Shown: positions 7,209-15,431 of the stretch, in pieces
Layout of the letters: each line of letters begins with the position of its first letter
How positions within the stretch are numbered: position 1 is the first letter of the stretch
Assembly: GCF_028994775.1 (NCBI RefSeq)
Contig: NZ_JAJQMN010000001.1
Span: 496,001-560,000 of the forward strand
Direction: 5' to 3'
Length of the DNA stretch: 64,000 nt
Source: Promicromonospora iranensis
GTDB taxonomy: Bacteria > Actinomycetota > Actinomycetes > Actinomycetales > Cellulomonadaceae
Position numbers and translations under genes: made by a program
The notes under the pieces: generated by a model
What the model saw: only the letters and a program-made list of their open reading frames with translations
The model's database searches: none
Told to the model about the DNA's origin: nothing

Positions 7209-8588
7209 CATCTCCGCCACCTGGAACGCCAGCTCCAGCGACTGCTGGTGGTTCAGACGCGGGTCCACGAGCGTCTCGTAGCGCAGGGCGAGGCCTGCGT
7301 CGGAGATCTCCTCGGATCCGCCCAGCACCTCGGTGACGTCGTCGCCCGTGAGCTCCATGTGCAGGCCGCCCGGCACCGTGCCCAGTGTCTTGTGCACCTC
7401 GAAGAAGCCCGCCACCTCGTCGAGCACGTCCGTCAGCCGGCGGGTCTTGTACCCGCTGTCCGACGTGATGGTGTTGCCGTGCATCGGGTCCGTCACCCAC
7501 GTGACGTTCGCGCCGGACCAGGTGACGGCCTCGACGATGGACGGCAGCACGTCGCGGACCCGGCCGGCGCCCATGCGCGTGATGAACGTGAGCCGGCCGG
7601 GCACATTCTCCGGGTTGAGCCGCTCGGTGAGCGCCAGGGCGTCGTGCGGCGTCGTCGTCGGGCCCAGCTTCACGCCGATCGGGTTGGCGATGCGAGACAT
7701 GAAGTCGACGTGGGCGCCGTCGAGCTGGCGCGTGCGCTCCCCGATCCAGAGGAAGTGCGCGCTCGTGTCGTAGGCCCTGCCGGTGCGCTGGTCGGTGCGC
7801 GTCAGTGCCCGCTCGTAGTCGAGCACCAGGGCCTCGTGGCTCAGGAAGAACTCGACGGAACGCAGCGCGTCGAAGTCGGCACCGCACGCGTGCATGAACC
7901 GGATCGCGCGGTCGATCTCGTCCGCCGTCTTCTCGTACCGCGCGTAGGCGGGGTTGCGCATGAAGCCGCGGTTCCACTCGTGCACCTGGCGCAGGTCGGC
8001 GAAGCCGCCCTGCGTGAAGGCCCGCACCACGTTGGCCGTGGCCGCCGAGATCCGGTAGGCCTGCTCGAGGCGTTCCGGGTCGGGCGTGCGGTCCTGCGGG
8101 GTGAAGGGGAACCCGTTGATCATGTCGCCGCGGTAGGCGGGCAGCGTCACGCCGTCGCGCGTCTCCGTGTCGCTGGAGCGCGGCTTGGCGTACTGGCCGG
8201 CCATCCGGCCCATCTTCACCACCGGCGTGCTCGCGCCGTGGGTGAGCACCACTGCCATCTGCAGGATGGTGCGGACCTTGTTGCGGATGCGGTCGGCGTT
8301 CGCCTCGGCGAACGTCTCCGCGCAGTCCCCGCCCTGGAGCAGGAACGCCTCACCCCGGCCGGCGGCGGCGAGCCGCTCGGTCAGGATGTCGGCCTGTGCG
8401 GGCACCACGATGGGCGCGGCCTGCGCCAGGCGGCCGGTCGCGGCCGCCAGCGCGGCCGGGTCCGGCCACGTGGGCTGCTGGAGCGCCGTGAGCGTGCGGT
8501 AGTGGTCCAGTCCAGCCGGACCAGCCGACCGTTCGGCCGCACCGGTCTGGGCCGGACCTGTCTGGGCCGGGTCGGTAGCAGTGCTCAT
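7197..8588 (-). CDS. aroG: Class II 3-deoxy-D-arabino-heptulosonate 7-phosphate synthase
   Basis: 463 residues. The enzyme joins phosphoenolpyruvate and erythrose 4-phosphate, the first step of the shikimate pathway to aromatic amino acids. Class II landmarks are present: LLQGGDCAETF (metal-binding Cys, near residue 87), VKMGRMAGQYAKPRS, and KLGPTTTPHDALALTERLNP. Length fits the class II family. A variable N-terminus rich in TGPAQTGAA precedes the conserved part at about residue 28. It starts 31 bp after the phosphofructokinase gene on the same strand; both would deliver or use glycolytic carbon, so an operon is likely. Its 3' end faces the Rv2175c-like gene. Confidence 0.95.
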   Translation of the reverse strand: MSTATDPAQTGPAQTGAAERSAGPAGLDHYRTLTALQQPTWPDPAALAAATGRLAQAAPIVVPAQADILTERLAAAGRGEAFLLQGGDCAETFAEANADRIRNKVRTILQMAVVLTHGASTPVVKMGRMAGQYAKPRSSDTETRDGVTLPAYRGDMINGFPFTPQDRTPDPERLEQAYRISAATANVVRAFTQGGFADLRQVHEWNRGFMRNPAYARYEKTADEIDRAIRFMHACGADFDALRSVEFFLSHEALVLDYERALTRTDQRTGRAYDTSAHFLWIGERTRQLDGAHVDFMSRIANPIGVKLGPTTTPHDALALTERLNPENVPGRLTFITRMGAGRVRDVLPSIVEAVTWSGANVTWVTDPMHGNTITSDSGYKTRRLTDVLDEVAGFFEVHKTLGTVPGGLHMELTGDDVTEVLGGSEEISDAGLALRYETLVDPRLNHQQSLELAFQVAEMLRR

Positions 8589-8619
8589 CGGCTCGCCGGT
8601 CGTGGTGCCCGCACCGTGC

Positions 8620-9846
8620 TCAGTGCTCCGCCGGGGCGGCCGGCACGAGCGGCTGGCCGATGTCCGCGAGGATCTCGCCGAACCACTCCTGCGAGACGTC
8701 GAACGCCTTGCCGCCGGCGATGCGCGGGAACGCGATCGCCTTGAGCTTGTCGCCGTCCTCCTCGTCGTGGCCGATGACGCCGGACTCGCCGCGCAGCGCG
8801 CACTCGACCGCGTAGTCGGTCATCGACTTGATGAGGCGCAGGTCGTCGCTGTTCGCGGCGGCGGCGCGGGAGTAGTAGCCCGACTTCTGCACCATCGTCT
8901 TCTCGGCGCCCAGCTTCTCCGCGAACTGCTTCGCGAACCACTGGCCCGGGTTGATCGTGTCGAGCTTCACGTGCCCGAACGGGTCGCGCTCCACGGTCTC
9001 GCCGGCGGCCTCGAGCTGGGCCACGATCTCGTGCATGCCCGCACCCTCGGACAGGAAGATGTTGACGTTGCCGATCTCGTCCATGACGCCGCGCAGGCGC
9101 TTGGCCTCGCCCTCGAGGTCGATCTCGAGCTCCGGCAGGAACACGGCGTGCACGTCCCAGCGCTCACGGGACAGGCCGAGGGCCGGGGCCCACTCCTGGG
9201 CGTCGAGCCACTCGCGGTACGACTTCGCGGTGGCCGCCGTCAGCCAGCCGCAGTGCCGCCCCATGACCTCGTGCACGATCAGCATGCGCGGGCCCACGCG
9301 GTTCTCACCGATGACGTTGGCCGCGAACTTCGCGCCCTCCTCGGCAGCGGTCCACGCACCCAGCGACTGCTTGATCGGCACCACGTCGTTGTCGATGGTC
9401 TTCGGCAGGCCCACCACGGTGAGCTCGTAGCCGTTCTCGTGCAGGTAGGCGGCGAGGTCGGCGGCCGTCGTGTTGGTGTCGTCGCCGCCGATCGTGTGCA
9501 GCACGTCCACGCCGTCGGCCTTCAGCTGCTCCGCGGCGACGTGCAGCGGGTCCTGACCCTCCTTGACGAGGCCGCGCTTGACCGCGTCCTTGACGTTGGT
9601 CAGCTTCACGCGGGAGTTGCCGATCGGCGAGCCGCCGAAGCGGTGCAGGATCGGGGCCTGGGCACGCGCCTCTTCGCCGATCTCGATCTTGTTGCCGGTC
9701 AGCAGGCCGTGGTAGCCGTGCAGGTAGGCAATGATCTCGATCTCGGGGTCGAGCTCGGTGTAACGCTCGATCAGGCCGCCAACCGAGGACGACAGGCAGG
9801 GCGCGAAGCCGCCGGCGGTCAGCAGGGCCACACGACGAACAGCCAT
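8620..9846 (-). CDS. pfp: Phosphofructokinase, pyrophosphate-dependent type
   Basis: 408 residues. The motifs GGDDTN (120-125) and PKTIDND (148-154) mark PPi-using members of the family: ATP-using enzymes usually carry GGDGS and PGTIDND. The Asp after GGD and the Lys of PKT are the residues known to set phosphoryl-donor choice. The reaction phosphorylates fructose 6-phosphate with PPi and is reversible, so the enzyme may serve both glycolysis and gluconeogenesis. ATG at 9846 was chosen over longer frames (to 9972) because the family start MAVRRVALLTAGG aligns there and GAGGTG lies about 8 nt upstream. TAGGAT (minus strand, 9923-9928) is a likely -10 box. aroG follows 31 bp downstream. Confidence 0.9.
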   Translation of the reverse strand: MAVRRVALLTAGGFAPCLSSSVGGLIERYTELDPEIEIIAYLHGYHGLLTGNKIEIGEEARAQAPILHRFGGSPIGNSRVKLTNVKDAVKRGLVKEGQDPLHVAAEQLKADGVDVLHTIGGDDTNTTAADLAAYLHENGYELTVVGLPKTIDNDVVPIKQSLGAWTAAEEGAKFAANVIGENRVGPRMLIVHEVMGRHCGWLTAATAKSYREWLDAQEWAPALGLSRERWDVHAVFLPELEIDLEGEAKRLRGVMDEIGNVNIFLSEGAGMHEIVAQLEAAGETVERDPFGHVKLDTINPGQWFAKQFAEKLGAEKTMVQKSGYYSRAAAANSDDLRLIKSMTDYAVECALRGESGVIGHDEEDGDKLKAIAFPRIAGGKAFDVSQEWFGEILADIGQPLVPAAPAEH

Positions 9847-9922
9847 CGGAGGAGCACCTCTCATCAGGGAAAGTTCACGGGCACCACGGCCGGCGATCGC
9901 CCGCGCGGCACCCTTCGTCGTC

Positions 9923-9928
9923 ATCCTA
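9923..9928 (-). promoter_or_regulatory. Likely -10 box of pfp
   Basis: TAGGAT on the minus strand, about 77 bases before the pfp start codon; it would leave a leader of about 70 nt. Confidence 0.4.
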
Positions 9929-9976
9929 CTGACGGCCGACGACCGCGCCCGGCACGTCCGGTGAATGAGCACCCTG

Positions 9977-10004
9977 TTGGCGGGCGCCCCGGTCGTGCGA
10001 TAAT
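9977..10004 (+). promoter_or_regulatory. Predicted promoter upstream of GNAT gene
   Basis: TTGGCG (9977-9982), a 16-bp spacer and GATAAT (9999-10004). Transcription would start near 10011, immediately before the hairpin at 10012-10042. Confidence 0.5.
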
Positions 10005-10011
10005 GAGGGTG

Positions 10012-10042
10012 AGCCTCCCGGTGCCTAGCGGCCCGGGAGGCT
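10012..10042 (+). terminator. Hairpin in the 5' leader of the GNAT gene
   Basis: AGCCTCCCGG (10012-10021) pairs perfectly with CCGGGAGGCT (10033-10042) around an 11-nt loop, then TTTGCGTT. It lies between the predicted promoter and the ATG at 10050, so it could be an attenuator, a transcript-stabilising cap or the end of a very short RNA. Confidence 0.5.
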
Positions 10043-10049
10043 TTGCGTT

Positions 10050-10595
10050 ATGACGAACCTTCCCGGATCCCCGCACGCACGGCTCAGCATCCGCCCGACG
10101 ACGCCCGACGACCGCCCTGTCCTGGAGCGGCTCTGGCTCTTGTTCCGGCACGACATGTCGGAGGTCACGGGGGCGCTCCCCGACCCGACCGGCCAGTTCC
10201 GGCGCGAACGGCTCGACGCCACGTTCACCGACGTGGGCCGGCACGGACTCATCGCCCACCTCGAGCCAGACGTGGAGCCCGCAGGCGCCGCGGCGTCACC
10301 CGTCGGCTTCGCGCTCGTGCGCGGCCTCGACGGCCCGATCCACGTGCTCAGCTCGTTCTTCGTGGTGCGCGGTGCGCGTCGCAGCGGCATCGGGCGCGAG
10401 CTCGCGGCACACACCCTGGCGAGCTTCCCCGGCCGCTGGGAGATCGCGTTCCAGGACGCCAACCCGCCCGCCGTGCGGTTCTGGCGGGCGGTGGCCACCG
10501 ACGCCGTCGGGCAGGCGTGGACCGAGGAGCACCGGGCGGTGCCCGGGCGGCCAGACCTGCCGCCGGACACGTGGATCTCGCTGACGACGGGATAG
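10050..10595 (+). CDS. GNAT-family N-acetyltransferase
   Basis: 181 residues with the GNAT fold: a beta strand giving SSFFVVRGARRSGIGRELAAH, where RRSGIGR is the acetyl-CoA pyrophosphate-binding motif A, and a later NPPAVRFWRAVA segment of the motif B type. Substrate unknown; such enzymes acetylate amines on small molecules, antibiotics or proteins. ATG at 10050 was chosen because the coding pattern starts there, just after the leader hairpin. Possible second start none better. The gene is isolated: divergent from pfp and convergent with the acyl-CoA synthetase gene, separated from it by a large nested palindrome. Confidence 0.85.
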   Translation: MTNLPGSPHARLSIRPTTPDDRPVLERLWLLFRHDMSEVTGALPDPTGQFRRERLDATFTDVGRHGLIAHLEPDVEPAGAAASPVGFALVRGLDGPIHVLSSFFVVRGARRSGIGRELAAHTLASFPGRWEIAFQDANPPAVRFWRAVATDAVGQAWTEEHRAVPGRPDLPPDTWISLTTG

Positions 10596-10635
10596 CGGGC
10601 AGCGGACCACGGCACGACGGCCGCGCGCGGCCGTG

Positions 10636-10762
10636 CGACTTCGGTCGGTTGCCTCAGCACCGCTACGACTTCGGTCCGTTGCTCTGAGATCGGTCGTTCG
10701 ATTGACCGATCTCAGAGCAACGGACCGAAGTCGTGACGCCCACCAGCAACCGACCGAAGTCG
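10636..10762. repeat. Nested inverted-repeat element with four 17-bp copies
   Basis: The 17-bp word CGACTTCGGTCSGTTGC occurs twice on the plus strand (10636-10652, 10666-10682) and twice inverted (10717-10733, 10746-10762). The inner pair extends to perfect 31-bp arms (10665-10695 and 10704-10734) around the 8-nt loop GTTCGATT. The outer pair forms a second, perfect 17-bp palindrome. No U-tract follows either side. The element fills the spacer between the convergent GNAT and acyl-CoA synthetase genes, so it may act as a two-way terminator; it also resembles a REP-like or small transposon-derived element. Confidence 0.92.
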
Positions 10763-10780
10763 GCAACCGGCCCAGGAGCC

Positions 10781-12613
10781 TCAGCCGATGAGGTGCAGGC
10801 TCTCCTTGTTCTTGTCCGCGTACAGACGCTCGACGTCCTCGTCGAAGTCCTTCAGGAACACCGAACGCTTCACGCTCTGCTTCGGCGTGAGGTACCCGTT
10901 CTCGATGGTCAGGTCGCTCGACAGCACCGTGTACTTGCGGATCGACTCGGCCTTCGAGACCGCCTTGTTCGCACGCTGCACCGCCTCGTCCAGCGCGGCC
11001 AGGACGTCGGGGTCCTTGCGCGCCTCGTCCACGGACAGCGCGGGCTTGCCGTGCATCTTCAGCCAGCCCGGCAGCCCTTCCGCGTCGAGCGTGATGAGCG
11101 CCCCGATGAACGGTTTGCCGTCCCCGACCACCACGCACTGACTGACCAGGGCGTGCGACCGGATCCGGTCCTCGAGATTCGACGGCGCCACGTTCTTGCC
11201 GCCCGCGGTGACGATGATCTCCTTCTTACGACCGGTGATCGTGAGGAACCCGTCGTCGTCCAGGACGCCGAGGTCGCCGGTGAGGAACCAGCCGTCCTCG
11301 GTGAACGACTCCGCGGTGGCGGCTTCGTTGTTGTGGTACCTCCGGAAGATGTTCTGGCCCTTGAGGAGGATCTCGCCGTCCGCCGCGATCTTGACGGAGC
11401 AGCCCGGCAGCGGTGGGCCGACCGTGCCGATCTTCGTCGCCTTCGGACGGGTCACGGTTGCCGGAGCGGTGGACTCGGTGAGGCCGTAGCCCTCGAGCAC
11501 AGTGAGGCCCAGACCACGGTAGAAGTGGCCGAGGCGCTCGCCCAGCGGGCCGCCGCCCGAGACAGCGAACTCCGCCTGGCCGCCCAGCTTGGCCCGCAGC
11601 TTCGAGAACACCAGGGCGCTGGCGACCGAGTGCTGGAGCTTCAGGCCCAGGCTCGGGCCCGACGGCGTGTCGAGCGCCCGCGACCAGGCGATACCCGTGG
11701 CGGTGGCCCAGTGGAAGATCTTCGCCTTGCCGCCGGCCGCAGCCGTCTGCTCGGCGGTGTTGTAGACCTTCTCGAACACGCGCGGTACCGCGAGGATGAA
11801 CGTCGGCTTGAACTCGCCGAGCCCGTCGACCAGCGTCGTCGTGTCGGCCCAGTGCCCGGTGACCACGCCGCCGGCCACGCCGAGCACGTGGATGTACCGC
11901 GCGAACACGTGAGCCATCGGGATGAACAGGAGGGTGCGTCCGCCCTCCTTGGCGAACACCTCCGGCACCGCCTCGACGGCGTTCACGGCGAGCGACGCGA
12001 AGTTGCGGTGCGTCAGCTCGGCGCCCTTGGGGCGGCCCGTGGTACCCGAGGTGTAGATGATCGTGGCGAGGTCGTCGAGGTCCGCGAGAGCGCGGCGCCG
12101 GGTGATCTCGGCGTCGGGCACGTCCACGCCGTCGGCCACCACCGCGTCCAGCGCGCCGTCGTCGATGACGAGCACGTCGGTCACGAGCGGGCAGGCGGCG
12201 CGCACCTCTTCGACGGTGGCGGCGTTGCCCGCGGTCTCGGTGAAGATCAGCTTCACGTCGGCGTCGGACAGGATCCACTCGACCTGCTCGGCCGAGGACG
12301 TCTCGTAGACCGGCACGGGCACCGCGCCGGCGGCCCAGGTCGCGAAGTCCAGCACGGCCCACTCGTACCGGGTGCGGCACATGATGCCGACCTTGTCGCC
12401 CGGTTCGATACCGCGGGCCACGAGGCCCTTCGCCACAGCAATCACCTGGGCGTCGAACTCACCGGCCGTGACGACCCGCCAGGGCTCGCCCTTGCCGGCC
12501 GGGACCTCCATCATCGGCTTGTCGGCACCGGCGCCGACACGATCCGCGAGTACATCGTTGAGATTGGAGGTGGGGGGCAGCTCGATGAGGATCGGGCTGA
12601 AGATCTCGTCCAT
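10781..12613 (-). CDS. Long-chain fatty acid--CoA ligase (AMP-binding)
   Basis: 610 residues of the FadD15-like acyl-CoA synthetase type. It activates long-chain fatty acids with ATP and CoA. The P-loop-like motif is IIYTSGTTGRPKGAELTH (about residue 190), the second motif GYGLTEST, and the C-terminal motif GWFLTGDLGVLDDDGFLTITGR shortened by its catalytic Lys region near GRKKEIIV and the end GYLTPKQSVKR. ATG at 12613 has GGAG 7 nt upstream and matches the family N-terminus; the frame stays open to 13675 but that part lies antisense to glucokinase. Convergent with the GNAT gene; divergent from glucokinase. Confidence 0.93.
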   Translation of the reverse strand: MDEIFSPILIELPPTSNLNDVLADRVGAGADKPMMEVPAGKGEPWRVVTAGEFDAQVIAVAKGLVARGIEPGDKVGIMCRTRYEWAVLDFATWAAGAVPVPVYETSSAEQVEWILSDADVKLIFTETAGNAATVEEVRAACPLVTDVLVIDDGALDAVVADGVDVPDAEITRRRALADLDDLATIIYTSGTTGRPKGAELTHRNFASLAVNAVEAVPEVFAKEGGRTLLFIPMAHVFARYIHVLGVAGGVVTGHWADTTTLVDGLGEFKPTFILAVPRVFEKVYNTAEQTAAAGGKAKIFHWATATGIAWSRALDTPSGPSLGLKLQHSVASALVFSKLRAKLGGQAEFAVSGGGPLGERLGHFYRGLGLTVLEGYGLTESTAPATVTRPKATKIGTVGPPLPGCSVKIAADGEILLKGQNIFRRYHNNEAATAESFTEDGWFLTGDLGVLDDDGFLTITGRKKEIIVTAGGKNVAPSNLEDRIRSHALVSQCVVVGDGKPFIGALITLDAEGLPGWLKMHGKPALSVDEARKDPDVLAALDEAVQRANKAVSKAESIRKYTVLSSDLTIENGYLTPKQSVKRSVFLKDFDEDVERLYADKNKESLHLIG

Positions 12614-12778
12614 TCTGACTCCAGTGGCAGTACTGACCGTGCCTGCAAAGATACCGGGAAACGGACGCCGTGTGTTGCACTCCCGGCGGTCGCTACCCTG
12701 GTTGTGCGCACCTACTCGGTGCAGCCTCCTTTTCGACGGTCCGTACGACCGTCGTGCAACGAGAGAACGTGAGGACGA

Positions 12779-13723
12779 ATGCACGCCATCGGGGTCGACA
12801 TCGGCGGCACCAAGATCGCTGTGGGAGTCGTCGACGAGGAGGGCAAGATCCTCGCCCAGGTGCGGCGGGAGACCGACGCCGACGACGTCGCGCACATCGA
12901 CAGGGCGATCGCCGACGCCTGCAACGAGCTCGTCAAGGAGCACGAGGTGAGCGCGATCGGCCTCGCCGCCGCGGGCTTCGTGAGCCCCGACCGGACGTCC
13001 GTGAACTTCGCCCCCAACATCGCCTGGCGGGAGTACCCGCTGGCCGCCAAGGTGGCCGAGCTGGTCGACGCCGACCTGCCCATCGTGGTGGAGAACGACG
13101 CGAACGCCGCAGGCTGGGCCGAGTTCCGGTTCGGCGCGGGCCGCGACGCCACCGACATGCTCATGCTCACCGTCGGCACCGGGCTCGGTGGCGCGGTCAT
13201 CTCCGAGCGGGAGCTCGTGCGCGGCAAGTGGGGCATGGCGGCGGAGGTCGGGCACATGCGCGTGGTGCCGGAAGGGCACTACTGCGGCTGCGGCCACGAG
13301 GGCTGCTGGGAGCAGTACGCCTCGGGCAGTGCGCTGGAGCGCGACGCCCAGCACGCCGCCGTCGCGCGTGTCGACCAGGCTGCCAGGCTGCTGGAGCTCG
13401 CGGGCGGCGACCCTGCCGAGATCCGCGGCAAGATGGTGACGCAGGCCGCCCATGAGGGCGACGAGCTGTCCGTCGAGCTGCTCGCCACCCTCGGGCGCTG
13501 GATCGGTGAGGGTTCCGCTTCGGTGGCTGCCCTGCTCGACCCGGAGCTCATCGTCATCGGCGGTGGCGTCGGCGCGGCCGGCGACCTGTTGCTCGGCCCC
13601 GTACGGCGCGGCTTCGAGGCCCAGCTGTCCGCCATGGGCCACCGCCCGGTCGCGAAGATCGAGCTGGCCGAGCACGGCAACGAGGCGGGCATCGTGGGCG
13701 CGGCGGACCTCGCCCGCCGCTGA
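12779..13723 (+). CDS. glk: ROK-family glucokinase
   Basis: 314 residues. It phosphorylates glucose with ATP, feeding the phosphofructokinase step encoded nearby. The phosphate-binding loop VDIGGTKIAVGVVD (residues 6-19), the sugar site VVENDANAAGWAEFRFGAG and the ROK zinc cluster CGCGHEGCWEQYASG are all present. The motifs of polyphosphate glucokinases are not evident. ATG at 12779 has AGGA four bases upstream. It is monocistronic: divergent from the acyl-CoA synthetase gene and followed by a 40-bp palindrome. Glucose released by the GH1 and GH13 enzymes 3-10 kb downstream would be its substrate. Confidence 0.93.
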   Translation: MHAIGVDIGGTKIAVGVVDEEGKILAQVRRETDADDVAHIDRAIADACNELVKEHEVSAIGLAAAGFVSPDRTSVNFAPNIAWREYPLAAKVAELVDADLPIVVENDANAAGWAEFRFGAGRDATDMLMLTVGTGLGGAVISERELVRGKWGMAAEVGHMRVVPEGHYCGCGHEGCWEQYASGSALERDAQHAAVARVDQAARLLELAGGDPAEIRGKMVTQAAHEGDELSVELLATLGRWIGEGSASVAALLDPELIVIGGGVGAAGDLLLGPVRRGFEAQLSAMGHRPVAKIELAEHGNEAGIVGAADLARR

Positions 13724-13791
13724 GCACTCCCCCGCCGAGGCATCAGGGCAGGCGCTGAGGCATCAGGTGCGAGAGAGTCAGGCTCGAGAAA

Positions 13792-13831
13792 GTCAGAAGC
13801 TCAGTTCACCCGGGTGAACTGAGCTTCTGAC
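13792..13831. terminator. 40-bp perfect palindrome between convergent genes
   Basis: Two perfect 20-bp arms (13792-13811 and 13812-13831) meet at CCC/GGG with no spacer. No U-tract. Upstream, GAGGCATCAGG occurs twice (from about 13737 and 13757). It probably ends transcription from glk on one side and the acidic membrane protein gene on the other. Confidence 0.8.
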
Positions 13832-13906
13832 GTCTCCGCGCGCGTGTCGGTTCCGTGTGTCGGGTCCGGCGTCGTGTCGGATCCGACGACGCCGCACCTG
13901 CCCGCG

Positions 13907-14596
13907 TCACACGACGGCGCCCGGCCCGTCGTCGTCGGGGTCCCGCTGGTGGGGCATCCGCCAGATCAGCACACCGAGGCCCGCCACGAACAGGCCGAGG
14001 CCGATCTGCCCGGCCAGCGGCGGGATCGACACCGACGGCATCGCCGCCGAGACGATCATCCCGATCACGGCCAGCGAAGGAACACCCACGACGAAGCTCC
14101 AGGCCATCGTGAGCAGCGGGTCGCGCGACAGCAGGGGCGGCGGCTCCGGCGGCGTGAAGTGGGAGTCCTCGTCCTCGAGCGCCTCGACCTCCGGCGTCAG
14201 CGGCCAGTCGCGCGGGCCGGCGGGCAGGATCACGCGCGGCCCGGTCGCCGGCTCGTCGTCCGAGCGGTCGTCCGAGCGGTCGGCCGAGCGGTCGGCCGAG
14301 CGGTCGACAGAGCCGTCTGCGCCGTCAAAAGGGCCCTCCGCACCGTCGCCGGCGCGGTTCCCGGACCGGTCGGCGGCGCCCTCACCGGTGGCGCTCTCGT
14401 CATCGGGCCGCGAAGTCTGAGAAGATTCGGCGGGCTTCTCCGGGTCGCCGGCCGTGCCGGCAGCCCGCGAGACGTCCATGTCGCCGAGGGTTGCGACGAT
14501 GTCGGCCCAGCGCGAGGCCACGTCGTCGTCGCCCAGCTCGCGTGGGGTGTCGCCGGGCACGTCGTCGTCTCGGTCGTCGGTGTTCGATGCGGCCAT
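13907..14596 (-). CDS. Acidic protein with two C-terminal membrane helices, unknown function
   Basis: 229 residues. The N-terminal half is highly acidic and low in complexity (DDRDDD, repeated SADRSDDRS-type words around residues 95-115). A WADIVATLGDMDV segment near residue 30 is the most conserved-looking part. Two hydrophobic segments follow near the C-terminus (about 160-182 and 188-208), so the acidic part probably faces the cytoplasm. I do not recognise a named family; similar proteins occur beside acyltransferases in related actinobacteria, but that is from memory. ATG at 14596 fits a leaderless TAGAGT box 6 nt upstream; a GTG two codons earlier overlaps the box. Confidence 0.7.
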   Translation of the reverse strand: MAASNTDDRDDDVPGDTPRELGDDDVASRWADIVATLGDMDVSRAAGTAGDPEKPAESSQTSRPDDESATGEGAADRSGNRAGDGAEGPFDGADGSVDRSADRSADRSDDRSDDEPATGPRVILPAGPRDWPLTPEVEALEDEDSHFTPPEPPPLLSRDPLLTMAWSFVVGVPSLAVIGMIVSAAMPSVSIPPLAGQIGLGLFVAGLGVLIWRMPHQRDPDDDGPGAVV

Positions 14597-14602
14597 GGGC
14601 AC

Positions 14603-14608
14603 ACTCTA
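14603..14608 (-). promoter_or_regulatory. Leaderless -10 box (acidic membrane protein)
   Basis: TAGAGT on the minus strand, 6 nt before the ATG at 14596. Confidence 0.5.
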
Positions 14609-14651
14609 TTGTCGTCGGGGGGCCCGCGGGGCCGGGTCTGGAGGAGGAATC

Positions 14652-15416
14652 TTGTTCTACTGGGTGATGCGGAACCTGCTGGTCGGCCCCTGGCTGCGCC
14701 TCGCTTACAAGCCGTGGGTGATCGGCGCCAAGAACGTGCCGCGAACAGGCCCGGCGATCATGGCCAGCAACCACCTGGCGGTGATCGACTCGTTCATCCT
14801 GCCGCTCCTGATCCCGCGCCGGGTGACCTTCCTCGCCAAGTCCGACTACTTCACGGGCAAGGGCGTCAAGGGCAAGTTCGTCGCCTGGTTCATGACGGGC
14901 ATCGGCATGATCCCTGTGGACCGGTCCGGCGGCGCCGCGAGCGAGGCCGCGCTGCGCACGGGCCTGCGCGTGCTGCGTGAGGGCAACCTGTTCGGCATCT
15001 ACCCCGAGGGCACCCGCAGCCCCGACGGCCGCCTCTACAAGGCGAAGACCGGCGTGGCCCGGATGGCGCTCGAGTCCGGCGCCCCGGTCGTCCCCGTCGC
15101 CATGGTCGACACCGACGTCGCTCAGCCCCCCGGGCGCGGCCTGCCCACGTTCATGCCGCTCGGCGCCGTGATCGGCGAGCCGCTCGACTTCAGCCGGTAC
15201 AAGGGCATGGAGACCGACAAGTTCGTGCTGCGCGCCGTCGCCGACGAGATCGAGTACGCCATCCTCGCGCTGTCCGGCCAGGAGTACGTCGACGCGTACG
15301 CGGCGAGCGCAAAGGAGCGCGCGGCCCGCGGCGAGCCCCCGATCCCCGCGTCGGAGGAGGGCCCCGGCGGCCTGCCCCTTCCTGAGGTCGAGAAGCCGAA
15401 GCGCCCGACTCGCTGA
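14652..15416 (+). CDS. plsC: 1-acylglycerol-3-phosphate O-acyltransferase (PlsC family)
   Basis: 254 residues. PlsC-type enzymes add the second acyl chain to lysophosphatidate in phospholipid synthesis at the membrane. The catalytic motif NHLAVID (about residues 38-44) and the glycerophosphate-binding motif FGIYPEGTRSPDG (about 115-127) are present. The start is a TTG at 14652, with GGAGGAGGA ending about 3-6 nt upstream and the family N-terminus FYWVMRNLLVGPWLRL following directly; a GTG at 14664 is the alternative. A C-terminal tail rich in Pro/Glu lies beyond the domain. It is divergent from the acidic membrane protein gene. Confidence 0.92.
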   Translation: MFYWVMRNLLVGPWLRLAYKPWVIGAKNVPRTGPAIMASNHLAVIDSFILPLLIPRRVTFLAKSDYFTGKGVKGKFVAWFMTGIGMIPVDRSGGAASEAALRTGLRVLREGNLFGIYPEGTRSPDGRLYKAKTGVARMALESGAPVVPVAMVDTDVAQPPGRGLPTFMPLGAVIGEPLDFSRYKGMETDKFVLRAVADEIEYAILALSGQEYVDAYAASAKERAARGEPPIPASEEGPGGLPLPEVEKPKRPTR

Positions 15417-15431
15417 GCCGCTCCTGGTAGG

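Noticed and set aside
9847-9972. Upstream extension of the phosphofructokinase gene
   Set aside because: The extra residues are Arg/Ser-rich, do not match the family start, and contain the likely -10 box.
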